Assembly (NCBI GenBank): GCA_903930805.1
Contig: CAIYZZ010000371.1
Coordinates: forward strand, 1-6,987
Reading direction: 5' to 3'
Length of the DNA: 6,987 nt
Origin: an uncultured Rhodocyclaceae bacterium
Lineage (GTDB): Bacteria > Pseudomonadota > Gammaproteobacteria > Burkholderiales > Rhodocyclaceae
Below the pieces are notes generated by a model, which saw nothing but the letters and a program-made list of their open reading frames with translations, was not told where the DNA came from and searched no databases. A program made the position numbers and the translations under genes. Positions 1 through 6,258 of this stretch are shown piece after piece (positions within the stretch are counted from its first letter, which is position 1; every line of letters starts with the position of its first letter).

Positions 1-2
1 AC

Positions 3-1199
3 CATTTGGCCGCCGCGAAGGCAATGGATCAGATGCTCGGCGTCACACTGACGCCCACTGCCGAGAAGATCCGTCGCCTCATGCACTATGGCCAGATCCT
101 ACAATCACACGCCCTGCACTTCTTCCATCTCTCCTCCCCCGACCTGTTGTTCGGTTTTGGTTCGGATGTCGCCACACGCAACATCGTCGGCGTCATCGCC
201 GCGCAACCCGAGATCGCCAAAAAGGGCGTGCTGCTGCGCAAATATGGCCAAGAAGTCATCCGCATGACCGCCGGCAAGCGCGTACATGGCACTGGTGCGA
301 TCCCTGGCGGCGTAAATAAATCGCTGACTGCCGAAGAACGAACCACGCTCCAGAAAGACATTTACCAGATGGTCGCCTGGAGCCGCGAGGCGGTGCAGAT
401 CATCAAGGGGCTATTCGAGCAAAATCTTGAACAGTACAACGCCTTCGGTCGTTTCAGCGCACACAACATGGGACTGGTGCGCGCCGATGGCAGCACCTTG
501 TTCGACCATTTCGATTACGGTCGTTACTGGGAAGTCATCACCGAAGACGTGAAGCCCTGGAGCTACATGAAATTCCCATTCTTCAATACGCTGGGCAACT
601 CGGACGCAGGCTGGTATCGCGTTGGCCCGCTGACGCGCGTGACACAGTGCGAATTCATCCCGACGCCACTGGCCGACAAGGAACGCAGCGAATTCATGGA
701 GTTCGACAATGGCAGCGCCACCGGTGCCACGCTGGGCTACCACTGGGCACGCATGATCGAAATGCTGCACGCCGCCGAATCAATCAAGGATCTGCTGCAC
801 GACGACGACATCTGCGGCAACGAACTGATGGCCACCGGTCAGCGCCAGGAGCGCGGCGTGGGCGTGATCGAAGCACCGCGCGGCACCCTGATTCACCATT
901 ACCGCGTCGACGAACACGATCAGGTCATCCGCGCCAACCTCATCGTCTCCACCACGCACAACAACCAGGCTATGAACGAGGCGATCCGTGTCGTGGCGAA
1001 ACAATATCTCGACGGTAAAGAACTCACCGAGGGTCTGCTCAACCACATCGAGGTGGCAATCCGCTGCTTCGACCCCTGCCTCTCCTGCGCCACGCACGCA
1101 CTCGGGAAAATGCCACTCGAAGTTGAATTAGTCGGCGCTGGCGGGACGGCACTCGATCGCATGACACGCAACATGCACGGTGTGTGCGCTAGAGATTGA
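3..1199 (+). CDS. hoxH: HoxH-type [NiFe]-hydrogenase large subunit, 5'-truncated by the window edge
   Basis: This is the catalytic subunit that carries the Ni-Fe(CN)2CO site of a cytoplasmic bidirectional, probably NAD-linked, hydrogenase. The first codon in the window is a His followed by LAAAKAMDQMLGV. In HoxH proteins this directly follows the N-terminal CGIC...H nickel motif, so about 65-70 residues, including the first two cysteine ligands, are missing. Visible family signatures are VTLTPTAEKIRRLMHYGQ near the start, PGGVNKSL, WSYMKFP, GVGVIEAPRGTLIHHYR, and the second nickel motif DPCLSCATH encoded at 1071-1097. The 33 residues after that His are the expected cleavable C-terminal extension (ALGKMPLEV...). 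It is followed by an overlapping endopeptidase gene. HoxH (group 3d) fits best. The diaphorase and small-subunit genes that would prove NAD coupling lie outside the window, so a related group 3 enzyme is not fully excluded. Confidence 0.9.
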   Translation, partial: HLAAAKAMDQMLGVTLTPTAEKIRRLMHYGQILQSHALHFFHLSSPDLLFGFGSDVATRNIVGVIAAQPEIAKKGVLLRKYGQEVIRMTAGKRVHGTGAIPGGVNKSLTAEERTTLQKDIYQMVAWSREAVQIIKGLFEQNLEQYNAFGRFSAHNMGLVRADGSTLFDHFDYGRYWEVITEDVKPWSYMKFPFFNTLGNSDAGWYRVGPLTRVTQCEFIPTPLADKERSEFMEFDNGSATGATLGYHWARMIEMLHAAESIKDLLHDDDICGNELMATGQRQERGVGVIEAPRGTLIHHYRVDEHDQVIRANLIVSTTHNNQAMNEAIRVVAKQYLDGKELTEGLLNHIEVAIRCFDPCLSCATHALGKMPLEVELVGAGGTALDRMTRNMHGVCARD

Positions 1200-1639
1200 C
1201 AGCGCCGATCCTGATTTTTGGCTGGGGCAATCCTAGTCGCGGTGACGATGCACTCGGGCCGCTGTTAATCGAACGCATCGAAGCGATGGATTTGCCGGGC
1301 GTGGAATGCCTCACCGACTTCCAGTTGCAGGTCGAACACGCGCTTGATCTGCAAGGTCGCCGGTGCATCCTGTTTGTCGATGCCAGCTTCAACGCCGCGC
1401 CGCCTTTCACCGTCAACCGGCTTGCTGCAGCACGCGATGCCAGCTTCAGCACCCATGCGATCACACCGGAAGCGGTGATGCAGGTCTATACCGATCTGCA
1501 TGCCGCTGAACCGCCGCCCTGCAATCTATTGGCCATTCGCGGCGAGCGCTTTGAATTAGGTGAAGACTTGAGCCCCGCAGCTGCCAAACACCTCGAAGCC
1601 GCTCTCGAATGGGCATGCAAGTGGTGCGCCGAATAAGTT
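1196..1639 (+). CDS. hoxW: HoxW-type hydrogenase maturation endopeptidase (peptidase family M52)
   Basis: This 146-aa protein would remove the C-terminal extension of the hydrogenase large subunit once nickel is bound. It shows the family's N-terminal strand and glycine motif (ILIFGWGNPSRGDDALG, residues 5-21). Asp18, Asp62 (in FVDAS) and His87 (in STHAITPE) correspond to the metal-sensing Glu16, Asp62 and His93 of HybD. The length is typical of the family. I chose the TTG at 1196 because conserved sequence begins immediately after it and no ATG or GTG is nearby. It overlaps the hoxH stop as TTGA, and upstream there is no strong ribosome-binding site, which suggests translational coupling to hoxH. 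The specific partner is inferred from adjacency; the M52 family call is secure. The stop is TAA at about 1634-1636, followed by the terminator. Confidence 0.88.
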
Positions 1640-1656
1640 TTTCTTTTTCTTACGCA

Positions 1657-1690
1657 GCAAAAAGGCCAGCCCGCAGGCTGGCCTTTTTGC
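1657..1690. terminator. Bidirectional intrinsic terminator between hoxW and the HU gene
   Basis: A perfect 15-bp stem pairs 1657-1671 (gcaaaaaggccagcc) with 1676-1690 around a 4-nt loop, cgca. The GC-rich core is flanked by an A5 run on one side and a T5 run on the other, so it can end transcripts from either direction. It sits between the convergent hoxW and HU genes, exactly where a shared terminator is expected. Confidence 0.9.
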
Positions 1691-1714
1691 GTGACATACG
1701 CTGACAAGAAAATA

Positions 1715-2008
1715 TCACTTCTTCTTGGCCTTCTTGCCGGCCACAGCCGCCTTGAAACCCGTTCCGGCAGAGAACTTCGGCACGGTAGTCGCTGCAATCT
1801 TGAGCGCCTCACCAGTTTTTGGGTTCTTGCCGTTACGCGCAGCACGCTTGGCCGATTTGAACGTCCCGAAGCCCACCAAGGTAACGTTATCTCCCTTGGA
1901 GACAGACTTGACAACCGCATCGATCATGGCGGACAGCGCACGCTCGGCAGCAGCCTTGGAAATGTCGGCAGCTTTTGCGGTGGCTTCGATAAGCTCAGAT
2001 TTATTCAT
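1715..2008 (-). CDS. HU-family histone-like DNA-binding protein
   Basis: This is a nucleoid-associated protein that binds and bends DNA as a dimer. The 97-aa product begins MNKSELIEATA, has the GFGTF core strand at residues 46-50, and carries the DNA-gripping arm motif with NPKTGE at 62-67. Pro63 there is the residue that intercalates between base pairs in this family. It is a few residues longer than the usual 90 because of a lysine-rich tail (GKKAKKK, 91-97). The start is supported by a clear Shine-Dalgarno at 2017-2022. The gene converges on hoxW with the shared hairpin beyond its stop. HU alpha and beta cannot be separated from this sequence. IHF is less likely because the N-terminus and arm are HU-like. 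Confidence 0.95.
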   Translation of the reverse strand: MNKSELIEATAKAADISKAAAERALSAMIDAVVKSVSKGDNVTLVGFGTFKSAKRAARNGKNPKTGEALKIAATTVPKFSAGTGFKAAVAGKKAKKK

Positions 2009-2016
2009 AGTTTTTG

Positions 2017-2022
2017 CTCCTT
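2017..2022 (-). promoter_or_regulatory. Ribosome-binding site of the HU gene
   Basis: On the minus strand this reads AAGGAG, 8 nt before the ATG at 2008. It is strong and fits a highly expressed protein. No convincing -35/-10 pair was found in the 110 nt between the HU gene and the upstream 83-aa gene. Confidence 0.8.
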
Positions 2023-2118
2023 GAATTATGGTTTATTGGCACACATCACAAAAGCTCCGCCCAAACAACCCCTTGGTCGAAACCTTGACTTTCACAGAAA
2101 CAAACGAACAACCCCGGA

Positions 2119-2370
2119 TCAGGCAGCCGTGTTAATGATAGTACCCGTCTTTTGGCCTTGTGCATTGACGACAGGCTTCGGCGGCTCCGGACGTTCAGCG
2201 CGTTGCGGCTGAGCCGTCTGCTGCACGGGCTGCTGCGGGGCGCTTGCAACAGTCGCCTCGCTACTCTCGCGCGGACGCTCGGCCGGCGCTTGTTGCGGCT
2301 CTTTCGCCACTACAACTTTCTGTTGTTGCTGAACCGCACTGCTTGCAGCACTTACTGAACTAATAGCCAT
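2119..2370 (-). CDS. Small unrecognised protein (83 aa), shares terminal motifs with the 141-aa neighbour
   Basis: I do not recognise a family. The 83 residues start MAISSVSAASSAVQQQQKVV. The middle is Pro-, Gln-, Glu- and Arg-rich, about residues 24-66, and probably disordered. The protein ends with PKPVVNAQGQKTGTIINTAA. It has no membrane segment, signal peptide or cysteine. It lies 24 nt after the stop of the 141-aa gene and has its own strong ribosome-binding site (GGAGG at 2376-2380), so the two are probably co-transcribed. The last 18 or so residues closely resemble the neighbour's C-terminus (V-x-N-x-x-G-Q-x-T-G-x-x-x-N-T-x-A), and both begin MA(A)ISS, which argues that both are real, translated and related. 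Function is unknown. The shared end might be a binding or secretion tag, but that is only a guess. Confidence 0.7.
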   Translation of the reverse strand: MAISSVSAASSAVQQQQKVVVAKEPQQAPAERPRESSEATVASAPQQPVQQTAQPQRAERPEPPKPVVNAQGQKTGTIINTAA

Positions 2371-2375
2371 ATCAA

Positions 2376-2380
2376 CCTCC
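2376..2380 (-). promoter_or_regulatory. Ribosome-binding site of the 83-aa gene
   Basis: The minus strand reads GGAGG followed by TTGAT and then the ATG at 2370, so the spacing is 5 nt. It is strong enough to support this short gene as genuinely translated. Confidence 0.7.
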
Positions 2381-2394
2381 GCTTAATTCAAAGT

Positions 2395-2820
2395 TCACGC
2401 CGTGGTGTTTACCACAACTCCAGTCATTTGCCCCGATGTGTTCAGCACCGGCGGGGCATCGACCCGAGTTTCCACCTTGGCCGCCTGCGGTGGAGACTGT
2501 GGCACACCCTGCCTTTCGCTCACCTGACTGACAGTATTTGACAGGCTCGCCTGCATCTCCCCAACCGACCTCACCATCGCCAACCCCTGCCGCGCCTGCC
2601 CGGCCACAGACTGCGCCTGGGCAGACTGAACGCTCAGGGATCGAGCGTCATCATTCGCACCTTCAGCCACACGCTGGGCATCTGCGGCGCGCGCCTGCAA
2701 AGCTTGGGCCGTAGCCTCCGCCCTGTCTGCGTTTTGCCTGGCTTGTTGCAAACGCAACTGCTGCCACCCCGCTTGGGTAGCAGCCCGTGCGCCCGCAATG
2801 GAAGATGAAATAGCAGCCAT
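2395..2820 (-). CDS. Unrecognised Ala/Gln-rich helical protein (141 aa), paralogous ends with the 83-aa protein
   Basis: No family is recognised. I start it at the ATG at 2818-2820 (MAAISSSIAGARAATQ). The frame stays open for 23 codons further upstream, but those residues look non-conserved and overlap a good promoter candidate. Residues 14-103 are Ala-, Gln- and Arg-rich with almost no Pro or Gly, so they are probably a long helix or coiled coil. A Pro-rich hinge follows (107-125), then the C-terminal signature PPVLNTSGQMTGVVVNTTA, closely similar to the end of the downstream 83-aa protein. There is no signal peptide and no cysteine. The ribosome-binding site is weak (GGTG about 8 nt upstream). 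The neighbouring acyl-ACP synthetase stop lies 105 nt upstream. Function is unknown; a role in binding or assembly through the helical part is conceivable but unsupported. Confidence 0.72.
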   Translation of the reverse strand: MAAISSSIAGARAATQAGWQQLRLQQARQNADRAEATAQALQARAADAQRVAEGANDDARSLSVQSAQAQSVAGQARQGLAMVRSVGEMQASLSNTVSQVSERQGVPQSPPQAAKVETRVDAPPVLNTSGQMTGVVVNTTA

Positions 2821-2853
2821 TTGATTAACACCAGAATCAAAACCTACGGTGCC

Positions 2854-2882
2854 AATATAGCTCCAAAACACTGACAAAACAA
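2854..2882 (-). promoter_or_regulatory. Candidate sigma-70 promoter for the 141/83-aa gene pair
   Basis: On the minus strand a -35-like TTGTTT (2877-2882) and a -10-like TATATT (2854-2859) are separated by exactly 17 nt. Initiation near 2847 would give a leader of about 27 nt to the ATG at 2820. The -10 matches the consensus at 5 of 6 positions and the -35 at 3 of 6. It would make the two small genes independent of the fatty-acid genes upstream. Sequence match only. Confidence 0.4.
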
Positions 2883-2908
2883 GGCACAAAGACGCGCGAG
2901 GGAATTCA

Positions 2909-2934
2909 GATCAGTGATCCAGGTGCTACTGATC
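2909..2934 (-). other. Small inverted repeat overlapping the stop of the ligase gene
   Basis: GATCAGT (2928-2934, read on the minus strand) can pair with ACTGATC (2909-2915) around a 12-nt loop. It covers the TAG stop of the acyl-ACP synthetase-like gene. No T-run follows, so it is at most a weak or attenuating hairpin. The octamer gatcagtg also occurs twice as a direct repeat here (2909-2916 and 2931-2938). Confidence 0.25.
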
Positions 2935-4512
2935 AGTGTGCAACAAATGTGCAGTCGCTAGACTTTTGAGATGGTGGTAATCGACCTTTCCGGAGCCAAG
3001 CAACGGCATGGATTCGACCACGCGAATCCTTCTCGGCACTGCGACCTCCGGATACCCCATGCCACGTGCGGCAGCAGTAAGTTGGTCGCGGGTCAGATCG
3101 GAATCGGTGGTGAATAACACGATGGCTTCTCCTCGCCCCGCATCGACCACACAAGTGGCAGCGTGCGCCGCATCTGCAGACACGTTGTGGGCGAGAATCT
3201 CGGCCACCTCCAGCGATACCATCTCGCCCGCCACCTTGGCAAAGCGCTTGAGCCGCCCTTGTATGCTGAGAAATCCTTCGGCATCGATATCAACGATATC
3301 GCCGGTGTTGTACCAACCCGGGCCGACGCTCGAATACGGTGGTTCGATGATGCCTGGCCGCTCTGGATAGTAATAACCCGTCAGCAAATTGGGCCCGAGC
3401 ACATGCAACTCCCCTCCCCGTTCGATCCCTTCCACGGGCACCAGGCGCGCCTCGATGCCGGGGGCGAGACGTCCGACGGTGCCGGGTCGGTTGGTATCCG
3501 GCACATTGCAGGCCAACACGGGTGCAGTTTCTGTAGCCCCATAACCCTCGCAGACATCGATACCGAACTTTCCCTTCCAGGTGCGGCGCGTAAAGTCACT
3601 CAGCTTTTCTGCACCGGCCACGACCAGCCGGAGCGTACGTAGGTCTTCCGGGGTAGCGTAACGGGCGTAGTTCATCAGAAAAGTGCTAGTGCCGAACAGC
3701 AGCGTCGCGCCCTTCTCGCCGATCAAACGGGGAATCTCCTTGAAATGCAGCGGGCTCGGGTAAAAATAAATCCGGGCGCCGGTAATCAGACCAAGCAGGG
3801 TTCCCGCCGTCAAGCCAAACGAGTGGAAGATGGGCAGGCAATTGAACACGACGTCATTGCGCGAAAACGCCATGCACTGCTGTATCTGCCAGACATTGGC
3901 TAGCAGCGCCCGATGCGACAACACCACACCTTTGGGTTTGCCCTCGGAACCCGAAGTAAACAGGACTACCGCAGGCGCTTCGGGGTCCTTTGCCGGTACA
4001 GCATCTTCGGGGAACCACAACGCGTAGCCGAGAAGCCACAACTTATCCTTCAGGCCGAACTGCGGGCGCAATTCTTCCAGATAGATCAGATCTTCACTGG
4101 TCAGGCCTGCCGCCTGCTGCTCCAGTCCGGCCTTCTCCAGAAACAGGCGCGACGTAAACACACGCCGGATACCCGCAGTGCGGCAGGCGGCTTCCATTCC
4201 CTCCGCACCCGCCGTGTAGTTGAGCATGCAAGGCACGCGACCAAACGCTGAAAGCCCGATCATCAGGGCCACGGAAGCCGCCATGTTGGGCAACAATACA
4301 CCCACATGCTCGCCGGGCTGGGTCACCTTGGCCGCCAGACGCCCCAGCGCCAAAGTCATCCTGAGAAGTTCGCCGTAGGTGTAGGTACCCGGCTTGAGAT
4401 CCTCCCATTGTCCGGGCGTTTGGTGGCCGTGACGACGGGCCGCCGCCACCAGTCCAGCGAACAGGGTACCGCTCACCTCCGGCGGGGGAATCGCAGCGAG
4501 GGGGGAAGTCAT
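2926..4512 (-). CDS. Aas-like acyl-ACP synthetase / AMP-dependent acyl ligase (stand-alone)
   Basis: This 528-aa member of the ANL superfamily activates a fatty acid with ATP through an acyl-adenylate and passes it to a thiol carrier. Motifs in order are TSGSEGKPKG (186-195, ATP loop), GYGATE (323-328), YNTGD (401-405), the hinge region GRLKRFAK (419-426), and the C-terminal catalytic lysine in GSGK (Lys509). Long stretches resemble the C-terminal half of E. coli Aas more than FadD: LPIFHSFGLT, YPSPLHF, LLFGTSTFL, VVAGAEKL, RFAKVAGEMVSLE and MPLLGSGK. That half is the acyl-ACP synthetase. Aas also has an N-terminal PlsC-type acyltransferase domain, which is absent here, and the protein is complete from its own ATG. 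The start is 13 nt after the FadL stop, with GGGGAA just upstream, so the two genes form an operon. The carrier (ACP rather than CoA) is inferred from family resemblance. Confidence 0.88.
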   Translation of the reverse strand: MTSPLAAIPPPEVSGTLFAGLVAAARRHGHQTPGQWEDLKPGTYTYGELLRMTLALGRLAAKVTQPGEHVGVLLPNMAASVALMIGLSAFGRVPCMLNYTAGAEGMEAACRTAGIRRVFTSRLFLEKAGLEQQAAGLTSEDLIYLEELRPQFGLKDKLWLLGYALWFPEDAVPAKDPEAPAVVLFTSGSEGKPKGVVLSHRALLANVWQIQQCMAFSRNDVVFNCLPIFHSFGLTAGTLLGLITGARIYFYPSPLHFKEIPRLIGEKGATLLFGTSTFLMNYARYATPEDLRTLRLVVAGAEKLSDFTRRTWKGKFGIDVCEGYGATETAPVLACNVPDTNRPGTVGRLAPGIEARLVPVEGIERGGELHVLGPNLLTGYYYPERPGIIEPPYSSVGPGWYNTGDIVDIDAEGFLSIQGRLKRFAKVAGEMVSLEVAEILAHNVSADAAHAATCVVDAGRGEAIVLFTTDSDLTRDQLTAAARGMGYPEVAVPRRIRVVESMPLLGSGKVDYHHLKSLATAHLLHTDQ

Positions 4513-4525
4513 GCCGCTTCCCCGG

Positions 4526-5851
4526 TCAGAAATTGTGCGAGTACTGGGCGCTGAGGATGTTCACCTGGTTCGAGTAAGTGCCGTTCAAGGTGCCCTGACC
4601 GGCCACCGTGTTGTTGATCGAGGCATCTTTCACGAACAGGTGGGCGTAGCCGACATCCAGTTTCGACTTGTTCGACAGCGCATATTGCAGGCCAAACGCC
4701 AGCCAGGTGCGGTCCTGGTCAGGAATCCGTGCGGTACGCCACTGGTCAGGCACAGGAGTCTGGTCGTAGGCCAAGCCGCCGCGCCAAGTCAGTTGAGCGC
4801 TCTGGTGGTAATTAAGCCCCAGGGAAACACGCCAACTATCTTTCCAGTTTTCCGGCGTGATGGACACATTCGTCCCACTGGTACGATCGACCTTCAATTG
4901 ATCAAACAGGCTCCAATGGGTCCAGGAAGCATCAGCGAGCAAATCCACCCGATCGTTAAGCTTGTTGAACAGGCTGACAGAGAAGCTGTCAGGCAGGGTG
5001 ACATCGGCAGTAACCGGACCCTTGGCCAATCTCGTAGCCAATGCCGCATCCAGAGCGGCGTTACCGGTAACCGGGACATTGCTGAATTTCACCGTGCCTT
5101 CGAGCGTCATCTCCACCCGCGAGCGATAACTCACGCCGATACGCAGATCGGGGACTGGCTCGAACAGGACGCCAAAGTTGTAGCCCCAACCCCAGTCGTC
5201 CCCCTTCATGGTGGACAAACCTGATCGATTGGCAAGCAAGACCGTATTACTGGTTGCGGCAGCGATGGCCGCGCTGTAGTTAGCCATCTGCGTCAGGGTC
5301 GCATCAATTTTCATGGCGTTCAGGCCGATGCCGAGAGAAACCTTATCGTTCACCTTGAACGCCAGCGACGGATTGATATCAATCGTCATTAGATCAGATT
5401 TCACGGCCTGGAATCTTCCCACCCAGGTTTTGTCGTATTCGGTACTCAAGCCAAATGGCGAATTCACGCCGAGGCCAAACTTGATATCGGGTGTCAGGTC
5501 GCGCGCGTAGTAAAAGTCGGGGACCAGTGCCAGGCCGCCGGCATCGCCGCCGTTGCCGCCCCTTGAGGTTTGCAGCGTTCCAGTCGTGCTGGCACCGCCG
5601 CTACCAAATTTCGCCGAAGGCTCGATCAGGTTGCCGGTCACCACGACTTGCGTGCCCACGATACGCGTCAGCCCCGCCGGGTTGAAAAACACCGTACTGG
5701 CATCCTGAGCACTCGCCGCCTGCCCAGCATAAGCATTACCCAGACCACTGGCGTTTTGCTCGATCAGCGCAAACCCGGCGGCATGCGCCTGTGCAGCAAG
5801 CGCAGCCAGCAGTGTGGCGGCGGAAAGTGCGTTGCGGCTTTTTATTTTCAT
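4526..5851 (-). CDS. FadL/OmpP1-family outer-membrane channel for fatty acids or other hydrophobic compounds
   Basis: This is a 441-aa precursor, close to E. coli FadL in length. Residues 1-24 form a signal peptide (KIKSR, then a hydrophobic Ala/Leu stretch, cut after AQAHA). The mature protein begins AGFALIEQNASGLGNAYAG, matching the N-terminal hatch region of FadL, followed by the family NPAG motif at residues 57-60. The remainder alternates as beta strands, with recurring short aromatic strands, and ends QYSHNF. A terminal Phe is the usual signal for barrel insertion by the BAM complex. I start at the ATG at 5849-5851 because GGAGG lies 5 nt upstream; an ATG four codons earlier is part of that ribosome-binding site. 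The following Aas-like ligase implies long-chain fatty acids as substrate. Family members for aromatic hydrocarbons exist, so the substrate is inferred. Confidence 0.92.
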   Translation of the reverse strand: MKIKSRNALSAATLLAALAAQAHAAGFALIEQNASGLGNAYAGQAASAQDASTVFFNPAGLTRIVGTQVVVTGNLIEPSAKFGSGGASTTGTLQTSRGGNGGDAGGLALVPDFYYARDLTPDIKFGLGVNSPFGLSTEYDKTWVGRFQAVKSDLMTIDINPSLAFKVNDKVSLGIGLNAMKIDATLTQMANYSAAIAAATSNTVLLANRSGLSTMKGDDWGWGYNFGVLFEPVPDLRIGVSYRSRVEMTLEGTVKFSNVPVTGNAALDAALATRLAKGPVTADVTLPDSFSVSLFNKLNDRVDLLADASWTHWSLFDQLKVDRTSGTNVSITPENWKDSWRVSLGLNYHQSAQLTWRGGLAYDQTPVPDQWRTARIPDQDRTWLAFGLQYALSNKSKLDVGYAHLFVKDASINNTVAGQGTLNGTYSNQVNILSAQYSHNF

Positions 5852-5856
5852 TGACC

Positions 5857-5861
5857 CCTCC
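5857..5861 (-). promoter_or_regulatory. Ribosome-binding site that fixes the FadL start
   Basis: The minus strand reads GGAGGGG, with GGAGG 5 nt before the ATG at 5851. The upstream in-frame ATG at 5861-5863 overlaps this site and has no site of its own, so the start at 5851 is preferred. Confidence 0.75.
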
Positions 5862-5897
5862 ATCTAATAAGCACGGTAACCCGTTTGTTTTTTTGAG

Positions 5898-5952
5898 TGG
5901 TGCCGAGACCGGGACTCGAACCCGGACACCTTGCGGCGGCGGATTTTGAGTC
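5898..5952 (-). pseudogene. 3' fragment of tRNA-Leu(CAA), probable att site of an integrated element
   Basis: Read on the minus strand this is the 3' two thirds of a leucine tRNA gene. It has the anticodon loop CTCAAAA with anticodon CAA (5946-5948), the 3' anticodon strand TCCGC, a long class II variable arm closed by a GCAA tetraloop, the T arm CCGGG-TTCGAGT-CCCGG, the acceptor strand TCTCGGC, and ACCA ending at 5898. The 5' half is missing. Only the two anticodon-stem pairs nearest the loop form, the next three are mismatched, and no D arm or GCCGAGA acceptor strand lies upstream. It therefore cannot make a functional tRNA. A break at the anticodon stem-loop with the 3' end intact is the usual footprint of tyrosine-recombinase integration in a tRNA gene. 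FadL starts 46 nt beyond the CCA end. Confidence 0.85.
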
Positions 5953-6065
5953 GCAATTCCGGCAAAGCGGGCAATGATACACAACAACACAACGCAGGTG
6001 CAGTGCGTGTTAGCGGGTAGTTGTTTGTTTTGGGTTGTTGCTCGATTCTGTCGTTTTCTGGCTGG

Positions 6066-6086
6066 CAGTGTCCCAACAGTGTCCCA
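6066..6086. repeat. Tandem direct repeat cagtgtccca x2
   Basis: The decamer cagtgtccca is at 6066-6075 and again at 6077-6086, giving an 11-nt period (one helical turn). Sites phased this way on one DNA face suit binding of a protein dimer or paired recombinase arm sites. It lies about 115 nt from the tRNA fragment. Confidence 0.7.
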
Positions 6087-6187
6087 TATACTTCGCCCCC
6101 CACCACCCCCATTCCGATTGGTGCAGATCATTATTGTGCAGGTCATATAGCCGCACCGACTCTTTGAAAATTTTAGAAAAAGTTAAT

Positions 6188-6200
6188 CAAAGAATCTTTG
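6188..6200. repeat. 13-bp palindrome caaaga-a-tctttg
   Basis: This is a perfect 6-bp inverted repeat around one base, in A+T-rich DNA 58 nt beyond the stop of the 216-aa gene. A further TCTTTGA half-site lies at 6161-6167. It could be an operator or excisionase site. As a terminator it is poor because the loop is a single nucleotide, although a T-rich stretch follows on the minus strand. Confidence 0.4.
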
Positions 6201-6258
6201 AGTAAGGTGCAGACACAAGAGTGCACCCGCGCTGCTTGGCAGGGCTAGCGCTGCACCA

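Larger units (their letters stand above)
5953..6258. other. Repeat-bearing non-coding DNA next to the tRNA scar, possible attachment-site arm
   Basis: These 306 nt hold no convincing gene. They contain several short repeats. GGTGCAG occurs at 5997-6003, 6120-6126 and 6206-6212, with an inverted copy CTGCACC at 6251-6257. The decamer cagtgtccca occurs twice with 1 nt between copies, at 6066-6086. TCTTTGA occurs at 6161 and 6195 and inverted at 6187. A C-rich run at 6095-6110 is G-rich on the other strand. About 35 nt around 6165-6200 are strongly A+T-rich. Clustered short repeats beside a tRNA att core are what integrase and excisionase arm sites look like, but that reading is inferred. Confidence 0.45.

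Noticed and set aside
1691..2212. Plus-strand open frame of 173 aa
   Set aside because: It lies opposite the HU gene and the end of the 83-aa gene, starts inside the terminator region, and has no ribosome-binding site or recognisable domain.
2821..2889. 23-residue N-terminal extension of the 141-aa protein, from an ATG at 2889
   Set aside because: The extension lacks a ribosome-binding site, overlaps the candidate promoter, and would bury the MAAISS start that matches the neighbouring 83-aa protein.
4511..5224. Plus-strand open frame of 237 aa
   Set aside because: It is antisense to fadL, which has a signal peptide, family motifs and a barrel C-terminus. The plus frame shows no motif and is a by-product of the coding strand's composition.
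5898..5985. A complete tRNA-Leu gene
   Set aside because: The acceptor 5' strand, D arm and three anticodon-stem pairs are absent upstream of the anticodon loop; only the 3' portion is present.
5736..6146. Minus-strand open frame of 136 aa (and an 82-aa one at 5864-6112) across the tRNA fragment, possible integrase C-terminus
   Set aside because: The frame runs through the tRNA T arm and into the fadL signal-peptide region. Its composition is not protein-like, and it shows none of the R-H-R-Y catalytic residues of tyrosine recombinases.
6206..6257. attC-like integron site or intrinsic terminator built from the GGTGCA/TGCACC inverted repeats
   Set aside because: No GTTRRRY/RYYYAAC core sites are present, the stems are short with long loops, and no T-run follows directly. 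They are better described as dispersed short repeats.
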